DNA of 64,000 nt from JAIBAJ01 sp965284645 (GTDB lineage Bacteria > Bacteroidota > Bacteroidia > JAIBAJ01), in NCBI GenBank assembly GCA_965284645.1, contig OZ260106.1:1116001-1180000 (forward strand), read 5' to 3'. Position 1 is the stretch's first letter, and every line of letters starts with the position of its first letter. Below, piece after piece: positions 42,125 through 51,146 of the stretch. The position numbers and the translations under genes are program-made. Below the pieces are notes generated by a model. That model did not search any database and was not told the origin of the DNA. It was given only the letters and a program-made list of their open reading frames with translations.

Positions 42125-42542
42125 TCCAACTCCTTCTTCCCAAAAAAAGTCCTTCTGGTTCCACACACGCTGGAGTCTGGCTTGGACTTTTTTTGTTTTT
42201 GGCCTTTGTAGTTTACCCGGTAAGGCCATTCCTTCTAGCCATTGGTTCGATCTTATCAGTTTCGATAAATTCGTGCATGCCTCCATCTTTTGGACACTGG
42301 CTGTGCTATGGATCAATGGCCTATCGAACCAACACACTTATAAACTTAAATCAATTTGGGTTATCCTTGTAAGTGTGGTGTTTTCCATTGCCTATGGTGG
42401 ACTATTGGAAATTCTGCAATCCAATTTTTTTTCGGATCGCATGGGCGAATGGAACGACTTTATTGCCAATACGTTTGGAGCCTTGGTTGCCGCCTTTTTT
42501 CATAAACCAAAGTGGGGATATCGCTTGGGTATTTTGCGTTAA
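42114..42542 (+). CDS. VanZ-like membrane protein
   Basis: A 142-residue protein starting at TTG 42114, overlapping the gcvH stop by 11 bases. It has four hydrophobic segments and the VanZ-family pattern SFDKFVHASIFWTLAVLW, GLLEILQSNFFSDRMGEWND (acidic residues of the conserved loop) and NTFGALVAAFF. Bacteroidota often place such a gene right after gcvH. Resistance to glycopeptides is not implied; the general role is unknown. Confidence 0.82.
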   Translation: MDTNPTPSSQKKSFWFHTRWSLAWTFFVFGLCSLPGKAIPSSHWFDLISFDKFVHASIFWTLAVLWINGLSNQHTYKLKSIWVILVSVVFSIAYGGLLEILQSNFFSDRMGEWNDFIANTFGALVAAFFHKPKWGYRLGILR

Positions 42543-42604
42543 GGTTTTAAGTTTCATTCCTTTTTTCAGCCCTACCTTACCCCAAAACCTTACTAGTCGT
42601 TGTA

Positions 42605-42787
42605 TTAAACCCAGATTACGCATTAGAAATCGTAATGAAGCTTTCAAATGCAATAAAGACGAGGGTTTCAGGTTAATTTTTGGGTGAAGGAATAGTAAAC
42701 TATTTTGAAGTCAAAAATTGTTCTGAAATCCTTGTATTTGAAGCAGTTGGAAGCTGTAATAGATTTCTAATGCTGAATTTGGGTTAA
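42605..42787 (+). mobile_element. M1 MITE-like element, copy 2
   Basis: Same length (183 bp) as the copy at 4126 and, by eye, differs at one base (AACCCAGATT for AACCCAAATT in the left end). TTAA flanks both ends. Its right end lies about 55 bases from the 3' end of repeat A7, mirroring the A2-M1 arrangement. Confidence 0.87.
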
Positions 42788-42844
42788 AGGATAATTAATA
42801 CCTTTTTGCCAACTGTTAAGTTTGGAAGCCAACAGTTTGAAGCT

Positions 42845-43011
42845 CGCACTACAGCCAGGATCGGAGGTGTCGGGCAAGGATAGAGGCAGTCTAGCCCACA
42901 GGGATGCGTAGGCACGGAGCAGACCGAGGACTAGCGCCGAAAGCCTGGCCCTGCCGCACTTGCAGGAAGGTTAAATTTTAGGGAAAAGTTGAAAGCGGCA
43001 GGGAGCCCGCC
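42845..43011 (-). repeat. family A structured repeat, copy A7
   Basis: Minus strand: GGCGGGCTCCCTGCCGC at 43011 with the outer stem CCCTGCCGC / GCGGCAGGG, the fourth distinct arm sequence in the window. The core is subtype III (GGCTTTCGGCGCTAGTCCTC, GCATCCCTGTGGG, CTATCCTTGCCCG). Confidence 0.87.
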
Positions 43012-43119
43012 AAATAAAAAACACACATGCCCATTTATTCAACTTTTTCTTTCCGGTTAGTTTGCTTCAAATCAATATGTATTTTCGGGAAAATTTCGAA
43101 TCGTTTTTACCTTAAATTG

Positions 43120-43638
43120 ATGAACCAACCTCAACTAAGCAGCGCCCTGCAAGAAAAGCACCAAGATTTTTATACTTTGGTTTCCAAGCTTTCGTCGGTG
43201 GAATTTGAAAAAGCCGAAGCCGGAAAATGGTCGGCCGCGCAACAATTCGACCACATAATTAAAGCCGTGGATGCGGTATTGTTGGTGTTCAAATTGCCAC
43301 GATTTGTGCCGAAATTGCTGTTTGGAAAAGCCAATCGTCCCTCCCGAAGCTACGAAGAGGTGGTAGCGAAATACCAGAAAGTGCTTGGAGAGGGTGCAAA
43401 AGCCGGAAGAGGATTTATACCGCCGGTGATTCCTTTTGTCAAAAAAGAGCGCTTATTGAAAAAGTACAAGCAAGTGTGCGATAAGCTGGTGAAAGGGGTT
43501 TCGGGCATGAGCGAATCTGATTTGGATACCTTGGTGGTTCCTCATCCCTTGCTAGGGAAAATGACGATGCGGGAGTTGCTGTATTTTACACTGTACCATG
43601 TGCAACATCATTATAAAAGTGTGGAATCAAGCCTTTAA
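43120..43638 (+). CDS. DinB-like superfamily protein
   Basis: ATG 43120 (MNQPQLSSALQEKHQDFYTL) begins a 172-residue four-helix protein of the DinB/DUF664 type. WSAAQQFDHIIKAVDAVL supplies the first metal-binding His and the C-terminal LYHVQHHYKSV the other two, so a metal site like that of bacillithiol-S-transferase relatives is likely intact. Upstream in-frame residues overlap the end of repeat A7 and are not counted. Role unknown. Confidence 0.8.
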   Translation: MNQPQLSSALQEKHQDFYTLVSKLSSVEFEKAEAGKWSAAQQFDHIIKAVDAVLLVFKLPRFVPKLLFGKANRPSRSYEEVVAKYQKVLGEGAKAGRGFIPPVIPFVKKERLLKKYKQVCDKLVKGVSGMSESDLDTLVVPHPLLGKMTMRELLYFTLYHVQHHYKSVESSL

Positions 43639-43694
43639 TTTCGGCTGTCCTAAACTTTCCTGAGGATGTTAAAGGAAAAATAGCATTTTGTGGC

Positions 43695-43702
43695 TACTTT
43701 TG
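43695..43702 (+). promoter_or_regulatory. -7 element of lepA, near-leaderless
   Basis: TACTTTTG matches TAnnTTTG and ends 8 bases before the lepA ATG, so the transcript would start at or next to the start codon. A -33 TTG at the right distance is not seen. Confidence 0.4.
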
Positions 43703-43710
43703 CCGCCTGA

Positions 43711-45498
43711 ATGAAACACATACGGAATTTTTGCATCATCGCCCACATCGACCATGGTAAGAGTACTTTGGCCGACCGACTTTTGGAATACACCAATACC
43801 GTTTCAAAGCGCGACCTGCAAGCTCAAGTGCTCGATGATATGGACCTCGAGCGTGAACGTGGTATTACCATCAAGAGCCACGCCATACAAATGGATTACC
43901 CTTTTGAAGGCAATAAATATACCCTTAACCTGATTGATACTCCCGGCCACGTTGATTTTTCGTACGAAGTGAGCCGTTCCATTGCCGCTTGCGAAGGTGC
44001 CCTGCTGATTGTGGATGCCGCCCAAGGTATTCAGGCACAAACCATTTCAAACCTGTATCTAGCCTTAGAAAATGATCTGGAAATTATTCCGATCTTAAAT
44101 AAAATCGACCTTCCGAGCGCTAACCCCGAAGAGGTGAAAGACCAAATTGTGGATTTGCTGGGCTGCAAAAGGGAAGATATTATGGCGGCCAGTGGTAAAA
44201 CCGGACAAGGCGTGCATGAAATTCTTCATGAAATTGTGCGCCGTATTCCTCCTCCCAAAGGTGACCCGCAGGCCCCATTGCAAGCCTTGATTTTTGATAG
44301 TGTGTTCAATTCCTTCCGTGGAATTATCGCCTATTTTAAAGTAGTAAACGGTGAAATTCGTAAAAACGACAGGGTAAAATTTGTGGCCACCGAAATGGAA
44401 TACTTTGCTGATGAGGTGGGGGTTTTGAAACTGAAAGGCGAGCCCAAAGATGTGATTAAGACAGGTGATGTGGGCTACATCATTTCCGGTATCAAAGAAG
44501 CCAAAGAGGTAAAAGTGGGAGATACTATTACCCATATAAATCGTCCTTGTTTGGCTGGTATCCAGGGGTTTGAAGAGGTAAAACCCATGGTATTTGCCGG
44601 GATTTACCCAGTAGATACCGAAGATTATGAAGAGTTGCGTGCCAGTATGGACAAGCTCCAGCTCAACGATGCTTCCTTGACTTACGAACCCGAATCGTCG
44701 GCAGCCCTTGGATTTGGCTTCCGTTGCGGTTTCTTGGGAATGTTGCACATGGAAATCATTCAGGAAAGGTTGGAAAGGGAATTTGGAATGACCGTAATTA
44801 CCACGGTTCCCAACGTTTCCTACTATGCCTTTACCACCAAGGGGGAAAAGATGATTCTGAACAACCCTTCCGAAATGCCCGACCCAAGCAAATTGGACCG
44901 CATCGAAGAACCCTTTATTAAGGCTCAAATCATTACCAAATCGGAGTTTGTAGGTTCCATTATGACCCTCTGTATTGAAAAGCGGGGATTGCTCAAAAAC
45001 CAGGTTTACCTCACCACCGATCGGGTTGAACTTTCTTTCGATATGCCTTTGGGCGAAATTGTTTTCGACTTCTACGATCGCCTGAAAACTATTTCAAAAG
45101 GTTATGCATCCTTCGATTACCATCCTTTGGATTACCGTCCGAGCCATTTGGTGAAAATGGATATCATGTTGAATGCCGAACCGGTAGATGCCCTTTCCAG
45201 TTTGATTCATCGCGACAATGCCTACGACTTTGGAAAGAAAATCTGCGAGAAACTCAAAGAGCTAATTCCAAGGCACCAATTCGAAATTCCTATTCAAGCT
45301 GCAATCGGAGCAAAAATTATTGCTCGCGAAACCATCAAAGCCTTGCGTAAAGACGTTACGGCCAAATGTTATGGTGGTGATATTTCGCGTAAACGTAAGC
45401 TCTTGGAAAAGCAGAAGGAAGGTAAAAAGCGGATGAGACAGGTAGGTAGCGTGGAAATTCCACAGCAAGCCTTCATGGCCGTTCTAAAATTGGATTAA
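43711..45498 (+). CDS. lepA: elongation factor 4 (LepA)
   Basis: Translational GTPase of 595 residues that back-translocates or remodels stalled ribosomes. G1 AHIDHGKSTLADRL, switch II DTPGHVDF and NKIDLPSA (G4) are complete; the LepA-specific C-terminal domain ends with QKEGKKRMRQVGSVEIPQQA, the family hallmark. It lies 29 bases upstream of yicC in the same direction. Confidence 0.97.
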   Translation: MKHIRNFCIIAHIDHGKSTLADRLLEYTNTVSKRDLQAQVLDDMDLERERGITIKSHAIQMDYPFEGNKYTLNLIDTPGHVDFSYEVSRSIAACEGALLIVDAAQGIQAQTISNLYLALENDLEIIPILNKIDLPSANPEEVKDQIVDLLGCKREDIMAASGKTGQGVHEILHEIVRRIPPPKGDPQAPLQALIFDSVFNSFRGIIAYFKVVNGEIRKNDRVKFVATEMEYFADEVGVLKLKGEPKDVIKTGDVGYIISGIKEAKEVKVGDTITHINRPCLAGIQGFEEVKPMVFAGIYPVDTEDYEELRASMDKLQLNDASLTYEPESSAALGFGFRCGFLGMLHMEIIQERLEREFGMTVITTVPNVSYYAFTTKGEKMILNNPSEMPDPSKLDRIEEPFIKAQIITKSEFVGSIMTLCIEKRGLLKNQVYLTTDRVELSFDMPLGEIVFDFYDRLKTISKGYASFDYHPLDYRPSHLVKMDIMLNAEPVDALSSLIHRDNAYDFGKKICEKLKELIPRHQFEIPIQAAIGAKIIARETIKALRKDVTAKCYGGDISRKRKLLEKQKEGKKRMRQVGSVEIPQQAFMAVLKLD

Positions 45499-45527
45499 TC
45501 GTCTGTCACACCCCAAAAACGTATTCT

Positions 45528-46397
45528 ATGATTCGCTCCATGACTGGTTTTGGCAAGGCTCAAGTTGCTTTGTCCGACAAAAAGTTGACCATCGAAATCA
45601 AATCCTTGAACAGCAAGCAATTCGACTTGAGTTTAAGGTTGCCCAGCTTTTTGAAAGAGAAGGAAAGCGAGTTCAGAAGCGCCTTGTCGAAGGAAGTAGA
45701 AAGGGGCAAAACCGAATGTTCGGTGAGTTTGGAGGCTGGTATGGACAAGCCCGTTTCCATCAATCGGGAACTCTTTAAATTTTACTATTCCGAGTTGCAT
45801 GCCATTTCCAAGGAGTTGGGTGCCGATACCGAGGGTTTGTTTAGGGTTACGGCTGGCATGCCCGATGTAATCCGTCCGGAGCGGGAAGAGCTTTCCGACG
45901 AGGTGTGGGAGGCCGTACAACAAGGCTTAGAAAGAGCCATAGCTGATTTCAATGGCTTTCGCGAAAAGGAAGGTAGAAGTTTAGAAGTTGATTTGCGCAA
46001 TCGCCTGGCTGGGATTAGCCAAAACCTGATAGAAATTGCTGCATTAGACAAAGGTCGGACCGATAAAATTAGGGATCGCATTGTGTCTAAACTAAAGGAT
46101 TTGACTACTGACCAGCAGGTTGACAACAACCGTTTGGAGCAAGAGATGGTTTTTTATGTAGAGAAGTTGGATATTAACGAAGAGAAAGTGCGTTTGGCCA
46201 GCCATTGTCAATACTTTGAAGATACTTTAAAGGAGAAGAGCGCCCAAGGTCGGAAATTGGGTTTCATCACGCAGGAGATGGGCCGCGAAATCAATACGAT
46301 TGGTTCCAAGGCCAACGATGCCGCCATACAGCAGTTGGTGGTGTTGATGAAGGATGATTTGGAAAAAATCAAGGAACAGTTGAACAATGTGCTGTAA
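45528..46397 (+). CDS. YicC/YloC family endoribonuclease
   Basis: A 289-residue protein with the family start MIRSMTGFGKAQVALSDKKL, a central SLNSKQFDLSLRLP strand and the C-terminal DUF1732 region GRKLGFITQEMGREINTIGSK with the conserved acidic and basic residues. YicC proteins cleave RNA and affect stationary-phase growth in E. coli. In many relatives gmk follows; here a family A repeat follows instead. Confidence 0.92.
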   Translation: MIRSMTGFGKAQVALSDKKLTIEIKSLNSKQFDLSLRLPSFLKEKESEFRSALSKEVERGKTECSVSLEAGMDKPVSINRELFKFYYSELHAISKELGADTEGLFRVTAGMPDVIRPEREELSDEVWEAVQQGLERAIADFNGFREKEGRSLEVDLRNRLAGISQNLIEIAALDKGRTDKIRDRIVSKLKDLTTDQQVDNNRLEQEMVFYVEKLDINEEKVRLASHCQYFEDTLKEKSAQGRKLGFITQEMGREINTIGSKANDAAIQQLVVLMKDDLEKIKEQLNNVL

Positions 46398-46509
46398 GGC
46401 TTGATTGGCGGTGTTGGTGGATTTTTGGTAGGAGGGTAGCTTGTGAGTTGCCGGGTGATTTATTTGAATAAAGCCCCCATTTTAAAGTGCATTAAATAGA
46501 TTTTCTTTT

Positions 46510-46765
46510 GGCGGGTCCCTTTTCGGCCAAAACCCTTTGTTCCCTGAATTAAACTATTTGCAAGGGCCGAAAAGGTCGCGCTTTCGCTAGTACTCCTCGG
46601 TCTGACTCCGCGAAGCTCCGCAGCCCTGTGGGGTACCACGCTCTATCGCTACCCGGGGCCTTCGTGCCTGGTTTTTGGTGAAGTACGGGGTAGTGGTATT
46701 TCATGTTGGGGTTTTGTGCAGGTTTTTCTCACTTTCACTTCACTTCTCTTTTCTCACTTATCAAC
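46510..46765 (+). repeat. family A structured repeat, copy A8, with pyrimidine-rich tail
   Basis: GGCGGGTCCC at 46510; stem CCTTTTCGGCC / GGCCGAAAAGG; subtype I core with GGGGTACCACGCTCTATCGC and CTACCCGGGG; then TGGTTTTTGGTGAAGTACGG and, from 46728, TTCTCACTTTCACTTCACTT and similar. The tail resembles those of A4, A9 and A10. Confidence 0.86.
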
Positions 46766-46874
46766 CTTGTATTTCTCTTATGGTTAGTGTCCTTCGCATG
46801 TTGGATTACACAGGATAAACCAAACCAGGTGGTAAATTCCAACAATTTCAGTATCATTGCTTTCTACTTCTGGT

Positions 46875-47639
46875 ATGGCATTGCTTAAAAACCTTTTGCG
46901 ATTTATTTATTCTATTTGGGGCTTATTCATCTTCGGAGTATTTATCCTCACCACCTATTTTATCGCCTTGATTGCCTTTTGGATGTATGGTAAAAGGAGT
47001 TTTTTCAAACTTTTTACTTGGTATAAAGGCTGGAGCAATGTTTGGCTTTTCCTGATGGGTATCAAAATAGAAGTGGAAGGATTGGAGCATTTCAAACCAA
47101 ATACCAGTTACATCGTGGTGGGCAACCATTCCTCTACCTTGGATATTTTTGCCATGGCCTCGGGTATTCCATTTCCGTTCAAAGCATTGGCCAAGCGCGA
47201 ATTAGGAGATATTCCTATTGTAGGATTCTTGTTTAAATCGGGTTGTGTGCATGTGGATCGCGACGACCCTGAAAGTCGAAAAAAGAGTGTAGAAGAAGTT
47301 AAACAGGAGTTGAAACAGGGCTTTTCGATTTTGATTATGCCTGAAGGTACTCGCAATAAATCTCCTAAACCCTTGGGCCCCTTTAAAGACGGTGCGTTTC
47401 GTATTGCCATTGAAATGCAGGTTCCAATTATGCCTGTTGTAATTCTCAACATTCGAAACCTAATGCCCCATCCCAAATGGCTTATTCAAGGACCAGGAAG
47501 TTTTAAAGTAAGGTTTATGGAACCCGTGCTAGTTGATAGTCTAACTGAATCGGACATGCCGGCACTGAAAGAAAAACTTTACCAGCAATTGGAGGCTGAA
47601 TTATTGGCAAACGATCTTTATTTTGCAGATCGAAAATAG
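46875..47639 (+). CDS. plsC: 1-acyl-sn-glycerol-3-phosphate acyltransferase
   Basis: Adds the second acyl chain in phosphatidic acid synthesis at the inner membrane. Two N-terminal hydrophobic segments, the catalytic GNHSSTLDIF (HxxxxD), the FKALAKRELGDIPIVG block and MPEGTRNKSP (EGTR) are all present. ATG 46875 is preferred over TTG 46857. The stop is 2 bases before the next ATG, so the two genes form an operon. Confidence 0.9.
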   Translation: MALLKNLLRFIYSIWGLFIFGVFILTTYFIALIAFWMYGKRSFFKLFTWYKGWSNVWLFLMGIKIEVEGLEHFKPNTSYIVVGNHSSTLDIFAMASGIPFPFKALAKRELGDIPIVGFLFKSGCVHVDRDDPESRKKSVEEVKQELKQGFSILIMPEGTRNKSPKPLGPFKDGAFRIAIEMQVPIMPVVILNIRNLMPHPKWLIQGPGSFKVRFMEPVLVDSLTESDMPALKEKLYQQLEAELLANDLYFADRK

Positions 47640-47641
47640 CC

Positions 47642-48550
47642 ATGTACCAAACCATTCCTCCCCTCCAACCTGGCGCCAAAATTGGCCTCTGCTGCACAGC
47701 CCGCTTTGTTACCCCGGAAGGTCTTCAAACCTGCATCGATACGCTTTCAACATGGGGATATGAAGTAGTTTTGGGAAAAAATGTGTTTGCCAAAGACCGA
47801 CAATTTGGGGGAAGAGATTGGCAAAGAGCCGAAGATTTGCAATGTTTCCTTGACGACCCTACCATTAAGGCCGTATTGTTTGGCAAAGGTGGGTATGGAA
47901 CAGTTCGGATGGTGGATAAACTAAATTGGGAAAAGTTTAAACTTTCGCCCAAATGGCTGTGTGGATTTAGCGACATCACCGTACTTCATTCCCATGTGCA
48001 CCAAACCCTTGGATTACCCACCTTGCATTCACCTATGGCTTTGAATTTTCAACCCAACTCGGTGGATTCAGCTGTATTGGAAGCCTTACAAAACTTTTGG
48101 AATGGGAAAGGGCTCACTGCCTTCGAAGCCGCTGCACATTCGCTGAACCGAGTAGGAGAGGCCAAAGGAAAATTAGTAGGTGGAAATCTATCTATTTTAT
48201 ATGCCTTAGCTGGTTCGGATTCAGAGGTGGATACCACTGGTAAGATACTTTTTTTGGAAGATTTGGATGAATACCTGTACCATATCGACCGTATGCTTTG
48301 GCAGTTGAAACGAGCTGGCAAACTGAAAAACCTAGCCGGATTGGTAATTGGGGGTATGACAGAGATGAAAGACAATGCCGAACCATTCGGAAAAACGGTG
48401 GAAGAAATAATTAAAGAAGCCGTTTCGGAATATGCTTTTCCTGTTGGATTTGGCTTTGAAATGGGCCATATCAAAAGGAATTTTCCTATTGTATTAGGTG
48501 AAGATGTGCATTTGAAAGTAAAGCCAGAGGGTTCGGAGTTGATGTTTTAA
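47642..48550 (+). CDS. LD-carboxypeptidase (S66 family)
   Basis: Removes the terminal D-Ala from muropeptide tetrapeptides in wall recycling. The 302-residue protein has the S66 pattern: nucleophile Ser in CGFSDITVLH, Glu in LFLEDLDEYLYHIDRML and His in GFEMGHIKRNFPI. The stop codon coincides with the first bases of an M3 element, so the last residues may have been altered by its insertion. Confidence 0.9.
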   Translation: MYQTIPPLQPGAKIGLCCTARFVTPEGLQTCIDTLSTWGYEVVLGKNVFAKDRQFGGRDWQRAEDLQCFLDDPTIKAVLFGKGGYGTVRMVDKLNWEKFKLSPKWLCGFSDITVLHSHVHQTLGLPTLHSPMALNFQPNSVDSAVLEALQNFWNGKGLTAFEAAAHSLNRVGEAKGKLVGGNLSILYALAGSDSEVDTTGKILFLEDLDEYLYHIDRMLWQLKRAGKLKNLAGLVIGGMTEMKDNAEPFGKTVEEIIKEAVSEYAFPVGFGFEMGHIKRNFPIVLGEDVHLKVKPEGSELMF

Positions 48551-48692
48551 TACCGAATGGACATAATGTATAGTCCAATTTTAGGCTCCCATTTTCTTGA
48601 AAAAATTGGACTAACATACTGTATCCTCGGCATTTACCAATCTAAATTTACAAATAGCCTTTGGACTATTTATAAATTAAAATTGGTATAAT
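48549..48692. mobile_element. M3 MITE-like element at the end of the LD-carboxypeptidase gene
   Basis: AATACCGAATGGACATAATG ... TATAGTCCAATTTT at the left; the complement of the right end is ATTATACCAATTTTAATTTA. It starts inside the stop codon of the gene at 47642. The following 48693-48846 has no recognisable content. Confidence 0.65.
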
Positions 48693-48846
48693 AGGCTTCA
48701 GAAGAAGAAATTGGAAGAATTAAAGGGGAGCAATTCAGATTATATTTGGGAAATAGTCCAAAGAACATTTCGAGAATTACATTGTTAAATACCAAGAAAA
48801 CAAAACAGAAGTCCATTCTTTTTCCTTAAAATAAAATTGGTCTAGT

Positions 48847-48944
48847 TTAACCCAAAATGAATCGATCGGAGGATTTAATAATCCGAACTACTTGATTTAG
48901 TTGGGTTTACCCCGATTAGCCAGTTGTAATGCGTAATCTGGGTT
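48847..48944 (+). mobile_element. internally deleted M2 element
   Basis: The left end and CCGAACTACTTGATTTAGTT match the other M2 copies, as does the right end GCGTAATCTGGGTT, but about 50 bases containing the inner hairpin (between CAGTTGT and the AATGCGTAAT end) are missing. Confidence 0.75.
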
Positions 48945-49049
48945 CAACTGATTTGTTTAGGAGGATACTTGGCGTAAAAAACGCCTTTCTCAGCCGCCCG
49001 CGATGCAAACGGTGGGCGAGACAGAGAGTTATGGGATATCCTGGATTGG

Positions 49050-49310
49050 TAGTTCGGTATTTTCTATTTTCTCACTACTCATTTCTCACTACTATTTCCC
49101 TCATTTTTATTGCCCCGGCATGGAATACCACTGCCCCGTACTTCACCTACACCCGGGCACGAAGAACCCCGGGTAGCGATAGAGCGTGGTACCCCACAGG
49201 GCTGCGGAGGAACGGAGCAGACCGAGAAGTACTAGCGAAAGCGCGACCTTTTCTGCCCTTGCAAATAGTTTATTCGGGGTAGAATGGTTATGGCCGAAAA
49301 GGGACCCGCC
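49050..49310 (-). repeat. family A structured repeat, copy A9, with pyrimidine-rich tail
   Basis: On the minus strand GGCGGGTCCC at 49310; the stem is CCTTTTCGGCC with GGGCAGAAAAGG (one mismatch); subtype I core; then a GTGAAGTACGGGGCAGTGGT stretch also seen after A8. On the minus strand its tail is the purine-rich complement-like GAAATAGTAGTGAGAAATGA, the opposite of A8 and A10. It lies between two convergent genes. Confidence 0.83.
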
Positions 49311-49366
49311 AAAAACACCTTAAAATAAATGCATTCATTCAGCGGAAAATAGGCTTGGAGGTGGTA

Positions 49367-50554
49367 TTAGGCATCCATTTTGGCCATTAAATCGTCCCAT
49401 TTTTGAGCAATTTCAGTTTCACCAAAATAGGCATTGGCTAGGGTTTTAGCTTGTTTACCTATTTCTTCCTTCAGCACTGGATTGGTAAGCAACTGGGTGA
49501 GTAAATCGATAAATTCCTGGGCATTGTGGGCAACCAAATACGCTTTTCCGGGCGTACCGGGCAAACCTTCGGCGCCATGGCTGGTAGTGACCACGGCCAA
49601 ACCATGCATCATCGCTTCAATAATTTTGATTTTCAATCCTCCACCCGAAAGCAAAGGCGCTACTAAAACCCCTGAATGTTTCCAAAATTCGTCTAAACTT
49701 TCCAAAAAGCCCAACTTCACAAAGCCTGGTAATTCCTTGGTTTCGAGCGATTTAGGCATGCTTCGTCCGGCCAATCGAAAGGTTGCAGTAGGCAAATTTT
49801 GGTGCACTTTGGGCCACACCTCTTCCAAAAACCAATGAACGCCTTCTTTATTTGGGGTCCAATCCATACTACCTACAAATTGGCAATCCAAGTTGGTATA
49901 GTTGGGCCAGCTCGCCATGGTTTTCATACCGGTTGGAATCCAAACACAGGGCTTGGTGGTATGGGTTTGAAAGAAATCGGTTTCTTCCTTTGAAATGCCA
50001 ACTACCGCATCCACTTCTTGCAGTACTTGCTTTTCATACCTTTCTAATTTTTTGGTGATATGTTGATAATAGTATCGTTTTAAGGGATTTGTTTCTTTTT
50101 CAGCCAATGTTTTCCAAACCATCCATTCGATATTATGCTGGCGTAAAATGATTTTTGCCTTGGAATAGTATTGGAGACCTTGCAGGTAAATAGAAGCATA
50201 CAGGCCATCCAAAACGATACAATCAAAATCCTCTTCTGAAACAATGTGGATGAGGGTTTGATCGACTTGAGGGGAGAAAAACCGATACAGGTTATAACTT
50301 TCTTTTTCGAAGAGGTTGAACAGGGCTGGAAGGATTTTTACCCGAATATCGATGGGTAAACATTCCAGTTCGGTTTGTTCGATAAAGTTTTCAGGAAAGC
50401 GTTCAGGTTCAAAAGGGTGTTTAAAGGTAGAGAGACAGAAGATTTTCAAGGAATGACCTTTCTCTAAAAGCGAGTGGGCCAAGGAAATTGAAGTCATGCA
50501 ACCTCCGTCCACAGCTGGATAAGGCGGTTTTGAACAAATTTGAAGTATCCGCAC
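49367..50554 (-). CDS. glycosyltransferase (GT4-like)
   Basis: A 395-residue GT-B fold enzyme: N-terminal MRILQICSKPPYPAVDGGCM, a linker with QHNIEWMVWKTLAEKE, and the C-terminal sugar-nucleotide domain with FVGSMDWTPNKEGVHWFLEE, LLSGGGLKIKIIEAMMHGLA and TSHGAEGLPG, typical of family 4. It probably adds a sugar to a surface polysaccharide or glycan. It starts 9 bases after the DUF4293 stop codon, in one operon with it. Confidence 0.85.
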   Translation of the reverse strand: MRILQICSKPPYPAVDGGCMTSISLAHSLLEKGHSLKIFCLSTFKHPFEPERFPENFIEQTELECLPIDIRVKILPALFNLFEKESYNLYRFFSPQVDQTLIHIVSEEDFDCIVLDGLYASIYLQGLQYYSKAKIILRQHNIEWMVWKTLAEKETNPLKRYYYQHITKKLERYEKQVLQEVDAVVGISKEETDFFQTHTTKPCVWIPTGMKTMASWPNYTNLDCQFVGSMDWTPNKEGVHWFLEEVWPKVHQNLPTATFRLAGRSMPKSLETKELPGFVKLGFLESLDEFWKHSGVLVAPLLSGGGLKIKIIEAMMHGLAVVTTSHGAEGLPGTPGKAYLVAHNAQEFIDLLTQLLTNPVLKEEIGKQAKTLANAYFGETEIAQKWDDLMAKMDA

Positions 50555-50563
50555 GGGAAAAGT

Positions 50564-51016
50564 TTAGCGTAAACGATCGGCAGACTTTACCAAATCATCG
50601 TCTTTTTTTATACCACGATAGGCCAAATAGAGCAAAATGGCAGCCACAGCAGGGAAAACTACTGGTACTTTATAAATGATTAAGTCGGTATCGCGTAACA
50701 TTTGCATCCTAGCCATTACAGGGGTTGTAATAGAAAGGACGGCAGTAAGAATCATATTTAAACGGGTTACACGCATTTGGCGGTCACGGTCTTTGTACAT
50801 GAAAACGGCAGCGATGGAAATAAAGGCCGTCATAAAGCAGAGGGTGGGTTGCCAAAGATTTTGCTCAAAAAGGCCGGTTTCTTCGTCCATTAAACCTGAA
50901 AGAAGAATGCCCATGGTTTGTCCTTCCCGAATCATTTCGGCGACGGGTAGAAAAACAGTGGACAACAAAAACAGGGCTGCTAGGCCTAGAAATATGCTTT
51001 GAATCCGTTGAATCAT
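50564..51016 (-). CDS. DUF4293 membrane protein
   Basis: About 150 residues from ATG 51016 (MIQRIQSIFLGLAALFLLST), with four membrane segments and a C-terminal cytoplasmic IKKDDDLVKSADRLR. This matches the Bacteroidota-specific DUF4293 family, which usually starts MIQR(I/V)Q. The upstream in-frame 15 residues are not conserved. Role unknown. Confidence 0.85.
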   Translation of the reverse strand: MIQRIQSIFLGLAALFLLSTVFLPVAEMIREGQTMGILLSGLMDEETGLFEQNLWQPTLCFMTAFISIAAVFMYKDRDRQMRVTRLNMILTAVLSITTPVMARMQMLRDTDLIIYKVPVVFPAVAAILLYLAYRGIKKDDDLVKSADRLR

Positions 51017-51084
51017 GCTGCGAAGGTAAAGCGAGAAGTAATACCAAGGAGAATAGAACAAGGGTTCGGTTCGGAAAATTTGGG

Positions 51085-51124
51085 ATTAAGCCAACTTACG
51101 CATTTGAAATACATAAACGATTAA
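51085..51124 (-). mobile_element. end fragment of an M2 element
   Basis: On the minus strand TTAATCGTTTATGTATTTCAAATGCGTAAG parallels the right end of intact M2 (TTAATCGTTTATGCATTTCTAATGCGTAAT). It is only about 40 bases long and is not flanked by the other end. Confidence 0.5.
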
Positions 51125-51146
51125 GCCGTTGTATTAAGGATGGACT

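Noticed and set aside
46703..46888. Possible small membrane protein upstream of plsC
   Set aside because: The frame lies in the pyrimidine-rich tail of repeat A8; the hydrophobic look comes from CT-rich codons.
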